DNA of 37,455 nucleotides from Candidatus Izemoplasma sp. (GCA_007117625.1 SKGE01000022.1:1-37455), one strand, 5' to 3'. Shown: positions 23,417-32,397, counted from the stretch's first letter. The notes: a model not told the origin generated them from the sequence alone. Translations and numbers: made by a program.

Positions 23417-23445
23417 ATTGTATATTATCTCAAAGTGATTGTAAA
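23417..23445 (-). promoter_or_regulatory. pyrR: SigA-type promoter of pyrR-glyA
   Basis: TTTACA, 17-base spacer, TACAAT on the minus strand: five of six matches in each box. It starts about 24 bases before the pyrR ATG. Confidence 0.7.
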
Positions 23446-23479
23446 CCCAAAGATAAAAGCGCTATCATAAATAAACCCG

Positions 23480-23511
23480 ATAAAAAAAGGCTGTGAAATC
23501 ACAGCCTTTAA
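23480..23511 (-). terminator. Terminator of the purine permease gene
   Basis: On the minus strand, stem AAAGGCTGTGA/TCACAGCCTTT with a tight loop and a TTTTTTT tail, six bases past the permease stop codon. Confidence 0.92.
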
Positions 23512-23516
23512 ACCCT

Positions 23517-24923
23517 TTATAATATAATCGTATTAAGTGCAAAGAAGACAATAAACACAACCATTAAAATATACATAATTGGATTCACTTCTTTACCACG
23601 TTTTGTTGAAAGCATAATGATTGGATAGAAGATAAACCCTACCGCAATACCTTCCGCAATCGAGAAAGTGAAAATCATAAATACAATCGTTAAGAACGCT
23701 GGAATAAGAATCGCTTTATCATCCCACTGAATATTCTTAAGTTGCGTCACCATCAGAGCACCAACCATAATCAATGCCATTGCAGTCACCGGTGAATACG
23801 TTGCAACTAAAACTTCTTCACCATCAATCATTGCAAACTCATTAATACCCGTAACAACACTTAACAATGGATAAATGAACAATGAAATTAAGAATAATCC
23901 AGCAACCGTAACCGCCGTTAAGCCAGTACGTCCACCTTGTTCAATTCCTGTTGAAGACTCAATATAACTTGTAACAGTACTCGTTCCAACAACAGAACCA
24001 GTAACCGTACCGATCGCATCTGCAAGTAACGCACGGTCTCCACCTACTAATTCACTCTCTTCGTTAATTAAACCAGCTTGGTTTCCAACTGCCATAAGTG
24101 TACCTGCTGTATCAAAGAAATCCACAAATAAGAAGATGAAAATAACAAACCATGCCGATGGATGTGAGAACAGCTCTCTAAACCCACCACGGAAAGGCGC
24201 AAATATAGTCTCTCCAACTTCACCCATAAATCCTACAGAGAAATCCGTTGAATAAGAAGGCATCAAATCAACCCCAATTGCCCCAAAAATCAATCCAACA
24301 ATCGCAGTTGCAACAATGGAAATAATTAATGCAAACTTATTTCCCATCGAATAAAGCACGACAACCAATACCAAACCAAAAATAGCTAGTAAGACAGGTG
24401 GATTACTAATATCTCCTAACTCAACCAATGTCGCTTGAGATCCAACCACAATCCCTGCATTTTTTAGTCCGATAAAGGTAATAAAGAAACCAATCCCCGC
24501 ACCAACCGCATACTTTAACCCTTGCGGTACTGCATTGATTACTTTACGGCGAATCCCTGTTACAGAAATAATTAAGAACAAAATCCCTGAAAGAAGTACC
24601 GCAGCTAAAGCACCACGCCATTCAATACCTTCAAAACCAAACAACACAACATTATAAGTAAAGAAAGCATTAATCCCCATACCTGGCGCTAGCGCAACCG
24701 GATAGTTTGCCACTAATCCCATAATCAAACACGCAATCATCGAAGCAATGACCGTCGCAAAGAACACCCCACCAAAAGGAACCCCTGCTTCATTTAACAT
24801 ATTCGAGTTTACTGGCAAAATATACGCCATCGCTAAGAAAGTAGTAACCCCTGCCAAAATCTCTGTACGCATTGTCGTATTGCGTTCTTCCAACTTGAAA
24901 AACTTAGTAATCCTCTCAACCAT
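23517..24923 (-). CDS. pbuG: Guanine/hypoxanthine permease, AzgA (NCS2) family, PbuG-like
   Basis: Proton-coupled purine uptake system of the AzgA branch of NCS2, with about 12 to 14 membrane segments. Diagnostic stretches are EILAGVTTFLAMAYILPVN, FATVIASMIACLIMGLVANYPVALAPGMGINAFFTY, GAGIGFFITFIGLKNAGIVV, FLFVDFFDTAGTLMAVGNQAGL and GTSTVTSYIESSTGIEQGGRTGLTAV. The 468-residue length fits. The leader carries a guanine-type purine riboswitch, which supports guanine or hypoxanthine as substrate over uracil or adenine alone. AGGAGG stands upstream of the ATG. A terminator separates it from pyrR. Confidence 0.93.
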   Translation of the reverse strand: MVERITKFFKLEERNTTMRTEILAGVTTFLAMAYILPVNSNMLNEAGVPFGGVFFATVIASMIACLIMGLVANYPVALAPGMGINAFFTYNVVLFGFEGIEWRGALAAVLLSGILFLIISVTGIRRKVINAVPQGLKYAVGAGIGFFITFIGLKNAGIVVGSQATLVELGDISNPPVLLAIFGLVLVVVLYSMGNKFALIISIVATAIVGLIFGAIGVDLMPSYSTDFSVGFMGEVGETIFAPFRGGFRELFSHPSAWFVIFIFLFVDFFDTAGTLMAVGNQAGLINEESELVGGDRALLADAIGTVTGSVVGTSTVTSYIESSTGIEQGGRTGLTAVTVAGLFLISLFIYPLLSVVTGINEFAMIDGEEVLVATYSPVTAMALIMVGALMVTQLKNIQWDDKAILIPAFLTIVFMIFTFSIAEGIAVGFIFYPIIMLSTKRGKEVNPIMYILMVVFIVFFALNTIIL

Positions 24924-24967
24924 TTAAAAAATCCTCCTCTTTTTATTGTGGTTGTGTACGTAACACC

Positions 24968-25074
24968 AAAAAAAGGGAGAATTCACTCTCAATCCTATAT
25001 AAAGCATCATAGTCCCGAAATTTACGGTGCCGGGGTAGAGACGATCAGACCCTATTTCTGATCTTATACGATAC
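24968..25074 (-). promoter_or_regulatory. Guanine-type purine riboswitch with downstream terminator
   Basis: Minus-strand aptamer at 25004-25074. P1 pairs GUAUCGUA with UAUGAUGC. P2 is a perfect AUCAGA/UCUGAU closing a 7-base loop AAUAGGG. J2/3 contains UCUCUACC, the P3 loop reads CCGUAAA, and J3/1 reads GACUAU. The C in GACUAU is the specificity base that pairs with guanine or hypoxanthine; adenine switches have U there. Downstream, AGG-GAGA/TCTC-CCT with a three-base bulge and a T7 run (24968-24996) forms a terminator, so ligand binding probably turns the permease gene off. All landmarks match the xpt aptamer class. Confidence 0.92.
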
Positions 25075-25090
25075 CAACCGATTTCATTCT

Positions 25091-25118
25091 ACTATAAAAT
25101 CATTTCCTAAAGCAACAA
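25091..25118 (-). promoter_or_regulatory. Promoter of the purine permease transcript
   Basis: TTGTTG, 16-base spacer, TATAGT on the minus strand, about ten bases ahead of the riboswitch P1 stem. Confidence 0.5.
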
Positions 25119-25130
25119 AAAAATCGACTT

Positions 25131-25781
25131 TTATGTATTCTTTCTAATTTGTGGTTTCATAAACTTTTCATTTAAAACAATCGCTAAGCCTATCATCATT
25201 GCCGTTCCAACTAAAATAATAATCCCGCTCACCATCCAAAAATTACTTGGCAACAGCATAATCAAAACATCATCACTTCGCAAAATCCAATCGTCATTAT
25301 CAAAAAGCAATAAATGAAACCACGTAAAAATCCGACCAAAATCAATCAAAAACCAAGTTCCAACAAACACTAAAAAACCTAAAGGTAACCAAAAAATATT
25401 TCGATACGTATCATAAAACGCTCGCTTATTAACTTTAAACAAAATAATCGAAACCGACACCACAAATAGCAAACTCACCAAAGCGATTCCTCGCAACAAC
25501 GTATACACATCGCGAACATCCACCATATGCCTAATCTCAATATCCCGCATTAAAACTGAATCATCTTCTGCGTTCGCGCCAAACTCCAAATCATCATGGC
25601 GATAATTTAAATAATCAATCAACTGTCTCGCCACATAATCATGATCATACTCAATCAAATCATGCGAAGCATAGAGCCCCTTAGACATACGCATATAAGG
25701 ATTGCTCGTCAACAAAGACGCAAAAAGCATTAACGCAACCATCGTAAAGGCAGCCGAAAAAACAACTCTCAGAACAACCAT
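25131..25781 (-). CDS. TIGR01906/DUF1461 membrane protein, candidate lipoprotein transacylase Lit
   Basis: Integral membrane protein with four apparent membrane segments (about residues 4-25, 98-115, 128-147 and 182-208) and one large extracytoplasmic loop. It shows the DUF1461 layout: LIDYLNYRHDDLEF, EIRHMVDVRDV and IDFGRIFTWFHLLLFDNDDWIL. The family includes Lit, which moves an acyl chain on lipoprotein N-terminal Cys to make lyso-lipoproteins. Conserved His of characterised Lit (around 85 and 157, from memory) match H85 and H156 here. Function is inferred from these landmarks. The ATG overlaps the purB stop (TAATG), so it is the last gene of the carboxypeptidase-folD-purB operon. No terminator stem is visible downstream. 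Confidence 0.75.
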   Translation of the reverse strand: MVVLRVVFSAAFTMVALMLFASLLTSNPYMRMSKGLYASHDLIEYDHDYVARQLIDYLNYRHDDLEFGANAEDDSVLMRDIEIRHMVDVRDVYTLLRGIALVSLLFVVSVSIILFKVNKRAFYDTYRNIFWLPLGFLVFVGTWFLIDFGRIFTWFHLLLFDNDDWILRSDDVLIMLLPSNFWMVSGIIILVGTAMMIGLAIVLNEKFMKPQIRKNT

Positions 25782-27082
25782 TACACCTCAACTCCAAACA
25801 CACGCTCTAAAATAGTATCCACCTCACGCAGATAATAAGTAAGGTCAAAACATTCCTTAAGCATTTCTTCATTTAACACTTCTCGAACCGACTGCGTTTC
25901 CAATAATAAATCCAAAAACTGTTGTTTGGTTTCATAAGCTTTCATCGCAAGCGGTTGTACCAAATCATAGGCTGCCTCACGACTCATCCCACAATCGATT
26001 AAAGCATGCATCACACGCTGCGAAAAAATCACGCCATAAGTAATTTTTATATTATCAACAACCTGCTCTTCATTAACGATAAGTGTTCGTAACACCCGCT
26101 CATAACGCGTTAACATATAATCAAGTAGCATAAACGCATCTGGAAACGCTACGCGCTCAACCGATGAATGTGATATATCACGCTCATGCCACAAAGTAAC
26201 ATTTTCTAAAACACTGCTTAAATATCCACGCATTAAACGCGCACAACCACACATATTTTCAGAAGCAATAGGATTTTTCTTATGCGGCATCGCAGAAGAT
26301 CCTTTTTGATTTTTATCAAAATATTCACTTACCTCACGTACCTCAGTACGCTGTAAATGACGAACTTCTAAGGCAATTTTTTCAACTTCAGTCGACAGCA
26401 TGACCAATGCTTGCATCAACGCCACATGACGGTCACGCTGCAATGTTTGCGTCGAAATATTTACACTGCCAAGTCCTAGCGATGCACAAACATGATCTTG
26501 AATAAACGGCGAGGTATTCGCGAAATTCCCAACCGCACCACTAATCTTACCTACAAGCGCTTCTTCACAAGCCGCATCAAAGCGTTTTAAATGTCTAGAA
26601 AAGGCATCATACCACAAAGCAAACTTAAGTCCAAACGCCGTAACTTCAGCGTGTATACCATGCGTCCGTCCCATACAAGGTAAGGCTTTGTACTGAAATG
26701 CTTTTTCTTTTAACATATCCATAAAAGCGATAATTTTAGGGCGAATAATCTCTACTGCTTTTTTATACTGCACGCTGTTTGCCGTATCGACAACATCAGT
26801 GCTCGTCAATCCATAATGAAACCATTGTTTTTCTTTCCCAAGCTGTTCAGAAATACTTCGGGTAAAAGCGATGACATCGTGTTTCGTGTTTTCTTCAATC
26901 GCTTGAATGCGTGCCACATCAATGCGAGCTTTTTGAGCAATCTTATCAATCGCTTCTTTAGGCACAACCCCAAGCTCAGAAAAAGCTCTGAGCGATGCAA
27001 TCTCAACATCTAAATACGCTTGAAACTTCGCTTCCTCTGAAAACAAAGCACGCATTTCTTTTAAACCATATCTTTCAATCAT
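25781..27082 (-). CDS. purB: Adenylosuccinate lyase
   Basis: Catalyses two fumarate-releasing steps of purine synthesis (SAICAR to AICAR; adenylosuccinate to AMP). The fumarase-superfamily signature GSSAMPHKKNPIASENMCG is present, with HDVIAFTRSISE, HYGLTSTDVVDTANS and GRTHGIHAEVTAFGLKFA earlier. The 433-residue length is typical of Bacillus PurB. Its AAAGGGTGA site and 20-base gap after folD indicate cotranscription. It shares an operon with folD, which supplies 10-formyl-THF precursors for purines, and precedes the Lit-like gene with a one-base overlap. Confidence 0.97.
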   Translation of the reverse strand: MIERYGLKEMRALFSEEAKFQAYLDVEIASLRAFSELGVVPKEAIDKIAQKARIDVARIQAIEENTKHDVIAFTRSISEQLGKEKQWFHYGLTSTDVVDTANSVQYKKAVEIIRPKIIAFMDMLKEKAFQYKALPCMGRTHGIHAEVTAFGLKFALWYDAFSRHLKRFDAACEEALVGKISGAVGNFANTSPFIQDHVCASLGLGSVNISTQTLQRDRHVALMQALVMLSTEVEKIALEVRHLQRTEVREVSEYFDKNQKGSSAMPHKKNPIASENMCGCARLMRGYLSSVLENVTLWHERDISHSSVERVAFPDAFMLLDYMLTRYERVLRTLIVNEEQVVDNIKITYGVIFSQRVMHALIDCGMSREAAYDLVQPLAMKAYETKQQFLDLLLETQSVREVLNEEMLKECFDLTYYLREVDTILERVFGVEV

Positions 27083-27102
27083 CGCGTTTCACCCTTTATA
27101 AA

Positions 27103-27954
27103 TTATTTATCCTCAATCATCAAGAAACACTCTACCGTATTTTGCAGCAAAGAGGCAATCGTCATTGGTCCGACACCACCAGGAACAGGTGTAATAAACG
27201 ATGCTTTTTCCTTAACGGCATCGAAATCAACATCGCCGACCAACTTACCATCAACTCGGTTTACCCCAACATCAATGATAATGGCACCTTCTTTAACCAT
27301 ATCTGCCGTCACCATATTCGCACGACCCACCGCCGCAACAATAATGTCAGCTTTCAAAGCTAATTCTTTCATATTCGTGGTACGTGAATGCGCAATCGTA
27401 ACCGTTGCATGCTCTTTTAATAATAACATAGCTGCTGGCTTTCCAACAATATTACTTCTCCCAATCACGAGCGCTTGCTTTCCTTTAATCTCCGTATTAG
27501 TACTCTTAAGCATCGTCATAATCCCTTTAGGCGTTGCCGGTAAAATACCTTCTTGACCTAAATGAACCGCCGCAACATTCAATGGATGAAACCCATCCAC
27601 ATCTTTTTCTTTTTTAATCGCATTTATAACTTTGTTGTCATCAATATGTTTAGGAACAGGTAGTTGCACCAAAATACCGTGTACATCTGGGTCTTCGTTG
27701 AGCTCATGAATCAAAGCTAAAAGCGCTTCTTCTGTAATGCTATCATCTTTACGAATCAAGGTGCTTTTCATTCCTGCACGTAAACAGGCGCGCTCTTTTG
27801 CAGTCACATAAGATAAACTTGCAGGATCATCCCCGACTAAAATAACAACCAAATGCGGAACCTTATTAAACTTTTCTTTCAATCCTTCCACTTGAACTTT
27901 AACTTCTTCACGAATTTCTTTCGATAAAACTTTCCCACTAATAATATTACTCAT
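27103..27954 (-). CDS. folD: Methylenetetrahydrofolate dehydrogenase / methenyl-THF cyclohydrolase
   Basis: Bifunctional NADP-dependent enzyme linking 5,10-methylene-THF and 10-formyl-THF. Motifs: SYVTAKERACLRAGM (catalytic Lys), LPVPKHIDDNKVINAI, KDVDGFHPLNVA, the dinucleotide site VIGRSNIVGKPAAMLLL and PVPGGVGPMTIASLLQNT. I place the start at ATG 27954 (MSNIISGKVL) because AAAGGAG is directly adjacent to ATG 27960 but six bases from the second ATG. The gene overlaps the upstream GNAT stop by eight bases. Together with fhs and glyA it forms the C1 cycle of this genome. Confidence 0.97.
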   Translation of the reverse strand: MSNIISGKVLSKEIREEVKVQVEGLKEKFNKVPHLVVILVGDDPASLSYVTAKERACLRAGMKSTLIRKDDSITEEALLALIHELNEDPDVHGILVQLPVPKHIDDNKVINAIKKEKDVDGFHPLNVAAVHLGQEGILPATPKGIMTMLKSTNTEIKGKQALVIGRSNIVGKPAAMLLLKEHATVTIAHSRTTNMKELALKADIIVAAVGRANMVTADMVKEGAIIIDVGVNRVDGKLVGDVDFDAVKEKASFITPVPGGVGPMTIASLLQNTVECFLMIEDK

Positions 27955-28525
27955 AAACATCTCCTTTATTTTTATAGAAATTTTCTCTTAATATAGCGTA
28001 ATAATCTAAATCCCAATACCCTCCATCCTTCGCTCTTAAGCGTTGATACAAGGTTCCTTCTTTGACCATCCCCGCTTTTTGCATTACACGACCCGATGCA
28101 GGGTTAATCGTTGCATGGCGCGCCTCAATACGGTTCACCTCAACTGCTTCAAACAAAAACTTAACCACCATTTGAACCGCTTCACTAACAATTCCTTTTC
28201 CCCAATAAGGTCTCGCAAGACAATAGCCAAGCTCAGCATAGGCATGTTTTTCAGAAAACATCACACAATCTATAGTTCCAATCAACTTCCCTGATAGAGG
28301 ATCAACCATGCCCCACCGATAGGTCCAAGGCTTTTGATAATCTTCTATCCAACCTTTAAGAATCGCCTTCGTCACATCAATACTTTCGTGTGGTTCCCAT
28401 AAAACAAACTCTGTGACCGCTTCATCTTGACACCAGTTTTCAAACATTTCACGCGCATCGTACATCGTCAACTTTCTCAATATAACGCGCTTTCCCTTTA
28501 AATATTCGGTTCCTACGTCGTTCAT
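27947..28525 (-). CDS. GNAT N-acetyltransferase, RimJ/RimL-like
   Basis: Acetyl-CoA-dependent N-acetyltransferase of the RimJ/RimL (Acetyltransf_3) group. The start LKGKRVILRKLTMYDAREMFENW, the strand AELGYCLARPYWGKGIVSEAVQMVVKFLF with the acetyl-CoA loop RPYWGKG, and RIEARHATINPASGRVMQKAGMVKEGTL are typical. The substrate, protein N-terminus or small molecule, cannot be read. The ATG abuts the stop of the flavin reductase-like gene (TAAATG) with GGAGGAA as ribosome binding site, and its 3' end overlaps folD, so it belongs to this operon without an obvious metabolic link. Confidence 0.85.
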   Translation of the reverse strand: MNDVGTEYLKGKRVILRKLTMYDAREMFENWCQDEAVTEFVLWEPHESIDVTKAILKGWIEDYQKPWTYRWGMVDPLSGKLIGTIDCVMFSEKHAYAELGYCLARPYWGKGIVSEAVQMVVKFLFEAVEVNRIEARHATINPASGRVMQKAGMVKEGTLYQRLRAKDGGYWDLDYYAILRENFYKNKGDVYE

Positions 28526-29032
28526 TTATTCCTCCGACATATACGCATCAACAATCTCACCAAAAAACATAATATGAGTATCGTGGTTTGGGTAATAACG
28601 CTCCGTAATCGTTTGATCAATCAGTGCAGGTTCCATCGTTTGTTGGTAAACCTTCGCACATTCATAATTCAGCTTACACTCCTTAATAATCGGACTTTCA
28701 ACTTTGCGACCACTTACTAATGTCAAACCCGCCTTCTTAAATTTATCAATGTCTCTTCCAGATTCTGTCCCAGCGATTTTCAAAGCTTCTCTTAAATCTT
28801 GTTCTACCGGTACGTTAATCGTGTAGTCTTTTGCTTGCAACAAGACATCGTAGGTAAACCGAGAATAACGAACATAAGCGATAAACATAGGTTTTCCCCA
28901 TATAACACCAATATGTCCCCAAGCAATCGTCATCGTGTTCACCGTGTCTTTTCCTTTAACGGTAATAAAGACACCTTTTGGCAGCTGCCTCAATAACGCT
29001 TCACCATACTTATGGTATTGATCAATCATCAT
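28526..29032 (-). CDS. Flavin reductase-like FMN-binding split-barrel protein
   Basis: A 168-residue protein of the flavin reductase-like domain family, which binds FMN in a split barrel. It has the start ALLRQLPKGVFITVKGKDTVNTMTIAWGHIGVIWGKPMFIAYVRYSRFTYDVLLQAKDYTINVP and DTHIMFFGEIVDAY near the end. Members act as NAD(P)H:FMN reductases or as FMN-binding proteins of unknown substrate, so the exact reaction is open. Two ATG codons in tandem open the gene; AGGAGTGG lies upstream. It follows the M32 peptidase stop after nine bases. Confidence 0.82.
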   Translation of the reverse strand: MMIDQYHKYGEALLRQLPKGVFITVKGKDTVNTMTIAWGHIGVIWGKPMFIAYVRYSRFTYDVLLQAKDYTINVPVEQDLREALKIAGTESGRDIDKFKKAGLTLVSGRKVESPIIKECKLNYECAKVYQQTMEPALIDQTITERYYPNHDTHIMFFGEIVDAYMSEE

Positions 29033-29041
29033 CTTCCACTC

Positions 29042-30529
29042 CTAGTATAACTTAGAATATTTTTCTTTTAAATACTGAATATAATAGCTAGGGTTAAACG
29101 CCTCACCTGTAACCATCTCAAGAATTTCTAACGGCTTTTTCGTCGAGCCAAAACAATGAATCTTTTCCTTTAACCACTGGTTAATTTCCTCAATATTATT
29201 CTCGCGAACCAAACGTTCAAAATCAATCTCTTTGATTAACGTATAGTAGATTTGAGCTGCATAAGCACTTCCTAATGCATAGGTTGGAAAATACCCAAAC
29301 ATCCCTGCACTCCAATGCACATCTTGAAGTAATCCATCACTGTCTTTTGTTGGTTCAATGTTCAAATATTGCTTCATTTTTGCATTCCAAATACTTGGAA
29401 GTTCTTCTAAATCAACACCTTCATCGAAAATCATACGTTCAATTTCATAGCGGATTAAGATGTGCAATGGATACGTTAGCTCATCCGCCTCAACACGAAT
29501 AAACGTTTCATCTACCTTGTTTATGCCGCGATAGAAATCATCAAGGGACACATCTCTAAGCTGCGTCTTAAACATCGCTTGTAGTTTCGGGTAATGCGCC
29601 TCCCAAAAAGCCTTACTACGTCCTATCATGTTTTCATAAAACCGTGATTGTGACTCATGAACTCCCATTGATGCGCCACCGTTTAAATTCGTCATATCTA
29701 ATGCAGGATCAATGTTTTGTTCATAAAGGGCATGCCCAAGTTCATGAATCGCTGCAAAAATACTTGAAAAAACAAAGTTTTCCAAATACCGAACTGTAAA
29801 ACGAACATCTTGTGAATGCGTGTTCCATGTAAACGGATGAACACTTTCTTTCAATAACCCACGATCATAGTCGTAATCGAAAACTTCCATCAAATATTCA
29901 ACAAAATCTTTTTGGGTCGCTTTATCATATGTATCAGTAATAAAACCATCATCTGTATCTTTTCGCTTTTCAAGCACCGTCTTCACAAATGGGACCAACT
30001 CTTCTTTAATCGCACCAAAGAACTGATCATAAAGTTCCATTGACATGCCTTCTTCAAAATCATCGAGCAAAACATTATACTTATCGTTTTGATCAGTTCG
30101 ATAAGCGATATGTTGCTTCTTCGCTTCAATAATTCTCTTAAGATATGGCTTAAAAATATCATAATCATCTTGTTCCTTCGCATCTTCCCAAATCCGTTGA
30201 CTAATGTTAATCAATTTAGAGTACTCAACATACTCTTCTTTAGGAATCTTGACTATTTTATCCAGAGCCTTTTTCGCGGTAATTATCTCTTTTTTCTTTA
30301 ACGTGTCAAACTCATCAATACGCTCTATCAAAGCATTTACCACTTCTTGATAGTCTTTTGATGTCATTAAACTAAAGTGTTCTCCACTAATTATACTTAG
30401 CATCTCAGCGCGATGCGGAAAACATTTCTTTGGAGCTTCTGTATTCGAGTCCCAACTCGCAATACTCAAAACCATCCCATAAGCTTTTTGTTGCTTTTGA
30501 AACACTTTAAACTGTTTAAATAATTCCAT
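29042..30529 (-). CDS. M32 family metallocarboxypeptidase (Taq type)
   Basis: Zinc carboxypeptidase of peptidase family M32, removing C-terminal residues from peptides. The zinc site HELGHALYEQNIDP (HExxH) is followed by the conserved GVHESQSRFYENMIGRSKAFWE, which holds the third zinc ligand Glu. DQFFGAIKEELVPFV and VHPFTWNTHSQDVRFTVRYLEN also fit. It has 495 residues, no signal peptide, and is therefore cytoplasmic. AAGGAGG lies before the ATG. It heads the operon continuing to the flavin reductase-like, GNAT, folD, purB and Lit-like genes. A weak -10 (TATGAT) is the only promoter hint. Confidence 0.93.
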   Translation of the reverse strand: MELFKQFKVFQKQQKAYGMVLSIASWDSNTEAPKKCFPHRAEMLSIISGEHFSLMTSKDYQEVVNALIERIDEFDTLKKKEIITAKKALDKIVKIPKEEYVEYSKLINISQRIWEDAKEQDDYDIFKPYLKRIIEAKKQHIAYRTDQNDKYNVLLDDFEEGMSMELYDQFFGAIKEELVPFVKTVLEKRKDTDDGFITDTYDKATQKDFVEYLMEVFDYDYDRGLLKESVHPFTWNTHSQDVRFTVRYLENFVFSSIFAAIHELGHALYEQNIDPALDMTNLNGGASMGVHESQSRFYENMIGRSKAFWEAHYPKLQAMFKTQLRDVSLDDFYRGINKVDETFIRVEADELTYPLHILIRYEIERMIFDEGVDLEELPSIWNAKMKQYLNIEPTKDSDGLLQDVHWSAGMFGYFPTYALGSAYAAQIYYTLIKEIDFERLVRENNIEEINQWLKEKIHCFGSTKKPLEILEMVTGEAFNPSYYIQYLKEKYSKLY

Positions 30530-30549
30530 CTCAAATCCTCCTTAAATCA

Positions 30550-30593
30550 TATAAAAAAGCTAAAAATGGTGCGCATCAAGTGATACGCACCAT
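30550..30593 (-). terminator. fhs: Terminator of fhs
   Basis: On the minus strand a 13-bp stem ATGGTGCGTATCA/TGATGCGCACCAT (one G-T pair) with a minimal loop is followed by TTTTTAGCTTTTTT. It begins six bases past the fhs stop. Confidence 0.9.
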
Positions 30594-30598
30594 CGATA

Positions 30599-32272
30599 TT
30601 AAAATAGTCCTTTAGCGTTTCCTTCGTCATCGATATCCATCTGCATTGCCGCAGGTACTTTAGGTAATCCTGGCATCGTCATCATTTCTCCTGTTAATGC
30701 CACAATGAACCCCGCACCAATAGATGGTCTTAACTCGCGGACCGTAATGGTGAAATCTCTTGGTCTTCCATAAACTTTAGGGTCGTCTGATAATGACATT
30801 TGTGTTTTCGCCATACAAACTTGTAGTTTATCCCAACCCTCGCGTTTATATTTCTTAAGCTGTGTTCGCGCCTGTTTACTAAAATTAACACCTTTTGCAC
30901 CATAAACAGTTTTAGCAATTTTTTCAATTTTGACTTCAAGAGAATCTTCCATGTCATACATACGTGTAAACTTTTTCGTATTATTATCGATCGCATCAAT
31001 AACTTTATGTGCTAAATCAACAGCACCATCGCCACCCTTTTCCCACACTTGAGAGACTGAATATGGATGGTTGTTTTGAGATAACCAAGCTTCTAGCGCC
31101 TCAACCTCAGCATCTGTATCATTCACAAAGTGATTAATCGCAACGACATACGGTAAATTAAATGCTTGAATCGTTTCTATATGTTTTTCTAAATTTTCAA
31201 TACCCGCTTTAAGCGCATCAACGTTTTCTTCACCTAAATCGTTTTTCTTCACACCGCCATGCATTTTTAAAGCACGAATCGTGGCGACAATAACAACCGC
31301 ACTCGGGTCAAATCCAGCTTGTGCCGTTTTAATATCTAAAAACTTTTCAGCGCCTAAATCCGCACCGAATCCAGCTTCAGTAATAACATAATCTGCAAGC
31401 TTGCGTCCCATATTTGTCGCAATAATACTATTACATCCATGGGCAATATTCGCAAATGGTCCACCATGAACTAGCGCCGGTGTGTTTTCAAGCGTTTGCA
31501 CCAAATTCGGCTTAATAGCATCCTTTAAAATTAGCGTAACAGCTCCTTCGGCCCCTAAGTCACCAACAGTCACAACTTTTCTATCATAGGTATATCCTAA
31601 AACAATACGCTTCACTCTAGCCTTTAAATCATGTAAGTCTTTTGCAAGACACAAGACTGCCATAATCTCACTCGCAACTGTAATATTAAATCCATCTTCA
31701 CGTGGCAACGAGTTCCCAATACCACCAAGACCAACAACCACCTGACGCAACGCGCGGTCATTCATATCTAACGCACGTTTCCAAGTAATGCGGCGTGGAT
31801 CAATATTTAAATCATTTCCTTGATGAATATGATTATCGATCATCGCGCTGATCGCATTGGTCGCCGTCGTAATCGCATGAATGTCTCCTGTGAAATGTAA
31901 ATTCAGATCTTCCATCGGAACCACTTGCGCATGTCCGCCACCAGCGGCACCACCTTTCACACCCATAACCGGACCAAAAGAAGGCTCACGTAAAGCAATA
32001 ATAGCATTCTTTCCAACTTTGCTGAAAGCTTGTCCAAGCCCAACGGTTGTCGTTGATTTTCCCTCACCTGCCGGCGTTGGGTTAATCGCAGTAACCAAAA
32101 TAACTTTGCCGTCGTTTTCTTTTTCAAGACGCTTTTGAACATCTAAACTAATCTTCGCTTTATAATTACCATAAAGTTCAATATCATCTAATCCAAGGCC
32201 AAGCTTCTTTGCAATATCAACAATCTTTTCCATTTTTGCTTGTTGCGCTATCTTCAAATCAATATTTTCCAT
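30599..32272 (-). CDS. fhs: Formate-tetrahydrofolate ligase
   Basis: Makes 10-formyl-THF from formate, THF and ATP; used for purine synthesis or, in acetogens, the methyl branch of C1 fixation. The P-loop [16 protein letters not shown], the conserved [23 protein letters not shown] and [20 protein letters not shown]-like segment are clear, as is the C-terminal [27 protein letters not shown] 32272 ([14 protein letters not shown], 557 residues) has GGAGGG upstream; the track adds ten residues. It has its own promoter and terminator. The order fhs then folD is common in clostridia and relatives. Confidence 0.97.
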   Translation of the reverse strand: MENIDLKIAQQAKMEKIVDIAKKLGLGLDDIELYGNYKAKISLDVQKRLEKENDGKVILVTAINPTPAGEGKSTTTVGLGQAFSKVGKNAIIALREPSFGPVMGVKGGAAGGGHAQVVPMEDLNLHFTGDIHAITTATNAISAMIDNHIHQGNDLNIDPRRITWKRALDMNDRALRQVVVGLGGIGNSLPREDGFNITVASEIMAVLCLAKDLHDLKARVKRIVLGYTYDRKVVTVGDLGAEGAVTLILKDAIKPNLVQTLENTPALVHGGPFANIAHGCNSIIATNMGRKLADYVITEAGFGADLGAEKFLDIKTAQAGFDPSAVVIVATIRALKMHGGVKKNDLGEENVDALKAGIENLEKHIETIQAFNLPYVVAINHFVNDTDAEVEALEAWLSQNNHPYSVSQVWEKGGDGAVDLAHKVIDAIDNNTKKFTRMYDMEDSLEVKIEKIAKTVYGAKGVNFSKQARTQLKKYKREGWDKLQVCMAKTQMSLSDDPKVYGRPRDFTITVRELRPSIGAGFIVALTGEMMTMPGLPKVPAAMQMDIDDEGNAKGLF

Positions 32273-32308
32273 AAAACCCTCCAATATTATAGTGACTATC
32301 AATTACAT

Positions 32309-32337
32309 ATTATGACACATTTCACCCCCACTTTCAA
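32309..32337 (-). promoter_or_regulatory. fhs: SigA-type promoter of fhs
   Basis: TTGAAA, 17-base spacer, CATAAT on the minus strand, with a TGT extension before the -10. It is divergent from the aro promoter. Confidence 0.7.
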
Positions 32338-32391
32338 CCAAAAACTAAAACGCTTTCAAAACTAAACATGTAGAAAAAAACCTATGTATTG

Positions 32392-32397
32392 TATAAT
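32392..32397 (+). promoter_or_regulatory. aroA: Candidate -10 box of the aro operon
   Basis: Perfect TATAAT 29 bases upstream of the aroA ATG. The -35 match (TGTAGA) is poor. No T-box or other leader structure is visible in the short upstream region. Confidence 0.45.
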
